A stretch of DNA of 64,000 nt. Source: Geoanaerobacter sp964528055 (GTDB lineage Bacteria > Desulfobacterota > Desulfuromonadia > Geobacterales > DSM-12255). Position numbers and translations under genes: made by a program. The notes beneath the pieces are model-generated. The model was not told the origin of the DNA, searched no databases, and was given only the letters and a program-made list of their open reading frames with translations. Below, piece after piece: positions 60,843-64,000 of this stretch (its first letter is position 1; each line of letters begins with the position of its first letter). The stretch spans positions 186,001 to 250,000 of the forward strand of contig CAZGQM010000003.1 in NCBI GenBank assembly GCA_964528055.1, in the 5' to 3' direction.

Positions 60843-61051
60843 GTGTACTTCCTCCTTTTTGGGTTTGTACTGCGTACTACGTACGCTTGATGTCCTACAA
60901 AGCACTTTAAAGCGATACAGCTACCGGGGAAACTTCAAACCTGATTCTACCGCCACCTCCTTATAACCTTGTTATAGTGCAATCATTCATGCCACAACTA
61001 ACATCTAAGGGATGTGATCCATGGCTTTACGTTGCTTGTATTTTTGGCTAT

Positions 61052-61067
61052 AGCAAGTTGGGTGCCA
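61052..61067 (-). promoter_or_regulatory. Sigma-54 promoter of the alcohol dehydrogenase gene
   Basis: On the minus strand TGGCAC-CCAAC-TTGCT has exact GG-N10-GC spacing and nearly the same bases as the PEP-CTERM promoter. Start of transcription near 61041. Confidence 0.88.
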
Positions 61068-61197
61068 ACGGAAACATCGGTTTATTTACACAGAATATCA
61101 CTGCTTTTAATACAAAATGGAATGAATGATGATTATTGTGGCGGGGAATTATGAAACAATTATTTTCAACCGGGTGTTGTGTATGCCTTATCTAAGC

Positions 61198-61214
61198 TAT
61201 GTATATTATCCACA
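61198..61214. promoter_or_regulatory. Candidate activator site, dehydrogenase copy
   Basis: Reads TGTGGATAATATACATA on the minus strand, close to the pair upstream of the radical-SAM gene. It is centred about 165 bases upstream of the predicted start, a normal distance for a sigma-54 enhancer. It overlaps a TCCACA-C-TGTGGA palindrome. Confidence 0.5.
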
Positions 61215-61311
61215 CTGTGGAATTTCACCCCTCTTGCTGTACGAAGTAAGGGCGTAGGAGCAAACAAAGGAGGGAGCTGACAGAAAAGAAATGTGCGAAA
61301 TTGAGACGATG

Positions 61312-62397
61312 TTAATTTTTCCGGTAGATGGTTCGGCGCAAATGGCAGCGATCGTCGGCAGCCAAGAAGTCCCGGTAACTCCCCCAAGATCTCCCCATGC
61401 ACCCTCCGGCGCATAACATTTGGCCAGGACACTCCTGACACTGGGCAAGCAACCCGCTTCGGGAACGACTTATCTGCAGAAGGGATCTCCAGAGAGGAGC
61501 ACCTTCGGTAAAAGCAGTTGCCAAGTTTTTTCCAAAGACACCGGTAACCGAATATTCATCTGCATGACAGAGTACGCATGGATACAACCTGCCGGACGCT
61601 GTGAGGTATGGGTTCTCAATAAAGGTACAGCAATCGGCTCGCGGGTCACACTCCTTGCACCACTCCAGAGCCGCTATGTTGCCAAGCCGCTCGTAGAGAT
61701 CTCGGAACTTGGTATCAGCATCATAGCGATGCAATAACTGCAGATACTGGTCTGTTTCAGGCGGCATAACGAGAGAGTTATTCTCAGCCCTACCACAGAT
61801 GACCAGCGAACCGGTTGCCACAGAACCTACCCCCAAATCTGCCGCCAACTCCAGCACGTCCGGGATTTCGGAAAGATTGTGGCGCATCTCAGTAAAAAAA
61901 ATTGCTACCTGCCCTGCAAGCCCCCCCTGCACCAGACGCTTCAACCCAGCCATCACTCCGTAAAAGGCCCCCTCTCCGCGTACCAGATCATGGGTCTCGG
62001 GAGTGGCACCATCCAAACTAATCTGTATCATCAACTGTGGAATTTCCAGTTCCCGAAGTGAAGCAATATTTTCCTCAGTAAACAGCAGGCCATTGGTCTG
62101 TATTGAAATATCAAGCAGGCCAATCGAGCGACTGAACTGGAGCAGTTTAAGCCAGGCTGGATGCCCGAGCGGTTCGCCACCGGTAAATCGCACCCCTCCC
62201 CCTCCCAGCTCCATAAACTCTTCGAGCAGGCGACACAAAATCCTTTCCGGCACATGGGTATCGACAGCATTTCCGTCAGCCTTGACCCAGCAATGCGAGC
62301 AACTGAGGTTACATGTTCCGGTAATGGCCATGGTAAATACCCCAGGAGGAGCCAAACCATTCTGCTGCAGGACCTTCAAGGCTTCATACGCTACCAT
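61312..62397 (-). CDS. Orphan radical SAM/SPASM-domain protein
   Basis: 361 residues. The radical-SAM cluster is TCNLSCSHC near residue 28, and FTGGEPLGHP is the SAM motif. The C-terminal SPASM region has many cysteines (WCKECDPRADCC, YPCVLCHAD, AQCQECPGQMLCAGGC, DRCH), enough for two auxiliary clusters. Such enzymes modify peptides or proteins. I found no precursor peptide or PqqD-like chaperone gene beside it. It shares promoter type and upstream elements with the alcohol dehydrogenase gene, so the substrate may belong to that pathway (inference). Confidence 0.9.
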   Translation of the reverse strand: MVAYEALKVLQQNGLAPPGVFTMAITGTCNLSCSHCWVKADGNAVDTHVPERILCRLLEEFMELGGGGVRFTGGEPLGHPAWLKLLQFSRSIGLLDISIQTNGLLFTEENIASLRELEIPQLMIQISLDGATPETHDLVRGEGAFYGVMAGLKRLVQGGLAGQVAIFFTEMRHNLSEIPDVLELAADLGVGSVATGSLVICGRAENNSLVMPPETDQYLQLLHRYDADTKFRDLYERLGNIAALEWCKECDPRADCCTFIENPYLTASGRLYPCVLCHADEYSVTGVFGKNLATAFTEGAPLWRSLLQISRSRSGLLAQCQECPGQMLCAGGCMGRSWGSYRDFLAADDRCHLRRTIYRKN

Positions 62398-62449
62398 AGT
62401 TGTGTATCCTCACGTTACTAGCCAGGAACATAGTCAACAGCATAGCAAG

Positions 62450-62465
62450 TGCAACGGCAGTGCCG
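62450..62465 (-). promoter_or_regulatory. Sigma-54 promoter of the radical-SAM gene
   Basis: On the minus strand CGGCAC-TGCCG-TTGCA has exact GG-N10-GC spacing; one base departs from TGGCAC. Start of transcription near 62439, about 42 bases before the ATG. Confidence 0.72.
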
Positions 62466-62582
62466 GTATGGAGAACTAAGCAGCACTCACTAAGTTCCTA
62501 TCATTTTATGTAAGATACTATCGGAAGCACACTCTCGAGCTCTCATATTCTGCAAATCCCTAGAATAGCAGAGTCAATAAAT

Positions 62583-62599
62583 TGTGGATTATTTACACA
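62583..62599. promoter_or_regulatory. Candidate activator site, radical-SAM proximal copy
   Basis: TGTGGATTATTTACACA, an imperfect palindrome (TGTG...CACA), centred about 150 bases upstream of the predicted start. It shares 13 of 17 bases with the distal copy. Confidence 0.55.
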
Positions 62600-62757
62600 C
62601 TGTAGATTTTTTACCCATCAAGTTGCCGACGGTGCCGTCAATAACACGAAAATGCAGCAGAATACCTCAGTAAGCTACAAGAAATGTGCTGATTTGTAAC
62701 CGAAAGCCGCCATACTAGAGAAGGAATCAATAAAAACGGGTGAATCATGTAGGAGTT

Positions 62758-62774
62758 TGTGGAGAAATTACACA
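62758..62774. promoter_or_regulatory. Candidate activator site, radical-SAM distal copy
   Basis: TGTGGAGAAATTACACA, identical to the proximal copy in both flanks (TGTGGA and TTACACA). It is followed, like that copy, by an AGAT tetramer. Confidence 0.5.
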
Positions 62775-62825
62775 GCAGATACAGCGCTGATAGTCTTCAA
62801 AAGTCGCGGATCATTCGTTGCGCTC

Positions 62826-63263
62826 TTACGGTACGAGAATACTGATCTGGGTGCCAGACGCAACGGTTCCCCCCTTGATAACCTTGGCAAAGATACCCTC
62901 TTTCGGCATAACACAGTCGCCTGCCTGGTAATAGATTGCGCATCGGGTATGGCACTCCTTGCCGATCTGTGTCACCTCTATGACGGCTTCTCCCAACGCC
63001 AGTCTGGTTCCTATCGGCAGGGACACAAGATCGAGATCGACGGTAGTGATATTTTCGGCAAAATCGCCGGAATGCAGATCAAGCCCCAACGCTCGCATCT
63101 TGGCTATACTTTCGGTGGCGAGCAGACTTACCTGCCTGTGCCAGTCACCCGCATGACCATCACCAACAATACCGTGGTTCTCGCGCAGCTCGACCGAAGG
63201 GACCGGGGACTTCCGTTGCCCTTTAGCCTCGCTGATGCAGACAGCAACTACTGATGGATGCAT
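62826..63263 (-). CDS. MOSC-domain protein
   Basis: About 145 residues from the ATG at 63263 (GAGG seven bases before). It contains GIVGDGHAGDWHRQVSLLATESI, GDFAENITT, LPIGTRLALGEAVIEVTQIGKECHTRC with the conserved cysteine, and MPKEGIFAKVIKGG. MOSC domains bind molybdenum/tungsten cofactor and pass sulfur or the cofactor to enzymes. It follows moaA and belongs to the same cofactor pathway. Confidence 0.92.
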   Translation of the reverse strand: MHPSVVAVCISEAKGQRKSPVPSVELRENHGIVGDGHAGDWHRQVSLLATESIAKMRALGLDLHSGDFAENITTVDLDLVSLPIGTRLALGEAVIEVTQIGKECHTRCAIYYQAGDCVMPKEGIFAKVIKGGTVASGTQISILVP

Positions 63264-63355
63264 ATCAATACCTCGGCATATCATTTTTTGCCTGGACAGT
63301 GCTGGTTCGGCCGCAGACGTGGGCAGATCCCAGACTGTTTGTCAATATGATCAGC

Positions 63356-64000
63356 TTACCCGCCGATGGCCGACATGGCGAACGGTGTGTGCTGCTGCTC
63401 TTCCGATGCAAGGGCATGCCTACCTGGCTTATGGTCAACAATACTGCGAAGTGCCGCTGCCAAAGATGCATCGTCGCCATTTGCCAGGATGGGCTTCAGA
63501 TCGAGTCCGATGTCGGAGAAGAGGCAACTGCGGGCCCGGCCGGCCGCGGTCACACGAATCCGGTTGCAATCTCCGCAAAAGTGACCGGAAACAGCAGTTA
63601 TTATACCGATTGTGCCCATGGCACCGGCGATCCGAAACATGCGGGCCGGGCCGGCCAACCCTTCACGGCCCTCAGGATTGAAGCTGTAGCGCCTGCCGAT
63701 CTGTTCAAGGATCATCTCACCAGGGACGATGAAAGATTCCCAGTTGTCGGCGCGAATAGCAGGCATATATTCTATGAAACGTACCGTCAGAGGGCTATCG
63801 AGGGTCATGGCAGCAAAATCAAGTATCTCGTCGTCGTTGACGCCACGCATTACAACCATGTTGATCTTGAGCGGAAAACCTGCCTGTTGCGCGGCAGCAA
63901 TCCCGGCTCTTACCCGTGCAAGATCGGCCCCCCTGGTTATGGTGGCGAAAGTGTGCGACTGGAGGGAGTCAAGACTTACATTCAGACGCTGCACCCCTGC
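63356..64000 (-). CDS. moaA: GTP 3',8-cyclase MoaA, C-terminal part (cut by window edge)
   Basis: The frame is open to the last base, so the N-terminal radical-SAM cluster lies outside. Visible are LNVSLDSL, KINMVVMRGVNDDEILDFA, VRFIEYMP, the second cluster cysteines in GHFCGDCNRIRVTAAGRARSCLF, and the C-terminal GG that takes part in catalysis. MoaA starts molybdenum/tungsten cofactor synthesis from GTP. It is paired with the MOSC gene. Confidence 0.95.
   Translation of the reverse strand, partial: AGVQRLNVSLDSLQSHTFATITRGADLARVRAGIAAAQQAGFPLKINMVVMRGVNDDEILDFAAMTLDSPLTVRFIEYMPAIRADNWESFIVPGEMILEQIGRRYSFNPEGREGLAGPARMFRIAGAMGTIGIITAVSGHFCGDCNRIRVTAAGRARSCLFSDIGLDLKPILANGDDASLAAALRSIVDHKPGRHALASEEQQHTPFAMSAIGG

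Larger units (their letters stand above)
60843..61311. promoter_or_regulatory. Regulatory region of the alcohol dehydrogenase gene
   Basis: 469 bases with a sigma-54 promoter (61052-61067), a 200-base leader and two elements related to TGTGGA-N4-TTACACA. The best, TGTGGATAATATACATA, is on the minus strand at 61198-61214; a weaker one is at 61076-61092. No credible gene is present on either strand. Confidence 0.7.
62398..62825. promoter_or_regulatory. Regulatory region of the radical-SAM gene
   Basis: 428 bases without a credible gene: short frames here have no ribosome site. It holds a sigma-54 promoter (62450-62465) and two 17-base elements, 62583-62599 and 62758-62774, both TGTGGA-N4-TTACACA. 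Confidence 0.7.

Noticed and set aside
61166..61448. Two minus-strand frames after the radical-SAM gene as a possible peptide substrate
   Set aside because: They mostly overlap the 3' end of the radical-SAM gene in other frames, lack ribosome sites and have no leader/core pattern.

Overview
The window looks like a chromosomal segment of a Geobacter- or Pelobacter-type desulfuromonad, that is, a strictly anaerobic, respiring Deltaproteobacterium. This is inferred from gene content only: an XrtA/PEP-CTERM exopolysaccharide locus, a tungsten aldehyde:ferredoxin oxidoreductase with its cofactor and tungstate-uptake genes, a YjcH-ActP acetate symporter, ETF/ETF:quinone oxidoreductase genes, many PAS kinases and sigma-54 promoters. 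No rRNA, tRNA, CRISPR array, insertion sequence or phage gene was seen.

Region 1 (1-15.1 kb) is an exosortase-A type envelope locus. On the minus strand, reading from right to left, it encodes a TPR lipoprotein, a polyprenyl sugar-phosphate transferase, an export porin, a chain-length regulator, a tyrosine autokinase, an ExeA-like ATPase, an outer-membrane beta barrel, a polysaccharide deacetylase and three glycosyltransferases, the last cut by the window edge. Divergent from it lie a CPBP (CAAX) protease and a PEP-CTERM protein with its own sigma-54 promoter and terminator. The exosortase itself is not in the window.

Region 2 (15.4-20.3 kb) holds an acyl-CoA thioesterase, a DUF6125-like protein, the acetate symporter pair and a divergent MerR regulator.

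Region 3 (20.3-32.2 kb) is a tungsten module. A Moco/Tuco-type riboswitch with a terminator precedes moaE-like, two tupA-like genes, tupB, tupC, moeA, moaC and a mog-mobB fusion. A second riboswitch precedes the AOR gene, an unknown gene, a MoaD/ThiS carrier, a ThiF/MoeB activator and an IclR regulator. moaA and a MOSC protein reappear at the right edge.

Region 4 (32.2-41 kb) is a mycofactocin operon: mftA (35 codons), mftB, mftC, an OYE/FadH flavoenzyme, etfA, a FixC-type ETF:quinone oxidoreductase, a FixX ferredoxin, etfB and the glycosyltransferase mftF, behind a sigma-54 promoter. mftD, mftE and mftR are not seen here.

Region 5 (41-59.5 kb) mixes Nudix, MFS, Tag and lipoprotein genes with sensory proteins (a PocR-PAS kinase, two PAS kinases, an MCP, a FIST protein and a NarL-type regulator lacking the phospho-acceptor Asp), an iron-type alcohol dehydrogenase, a glycerol dehydrogenase and a MoxR/VWA pair.

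Region 6 (59.6-62.8 kb) has a second iron-type alcohol dehydrogenase of the MDO/MNO look and an orphan SPASM radical-SAM gene. Each has a sigma-54 promoter, and related 17-bp elements lie upstream of both.

Taken together (inference), the right two thirds read as an alcohol/aldehyde oxidation island. Nicotinoprotein-like dehydrogenases turn alcohol into aldehyde, mycofactocin and the OYE/ETF/FixCX chain carry electrons to quinone, and the tungsten AOR takes the aldehyde to the acid. The riboswitches would tie expression to cofactor supply and sigma-54 activators to substrate.
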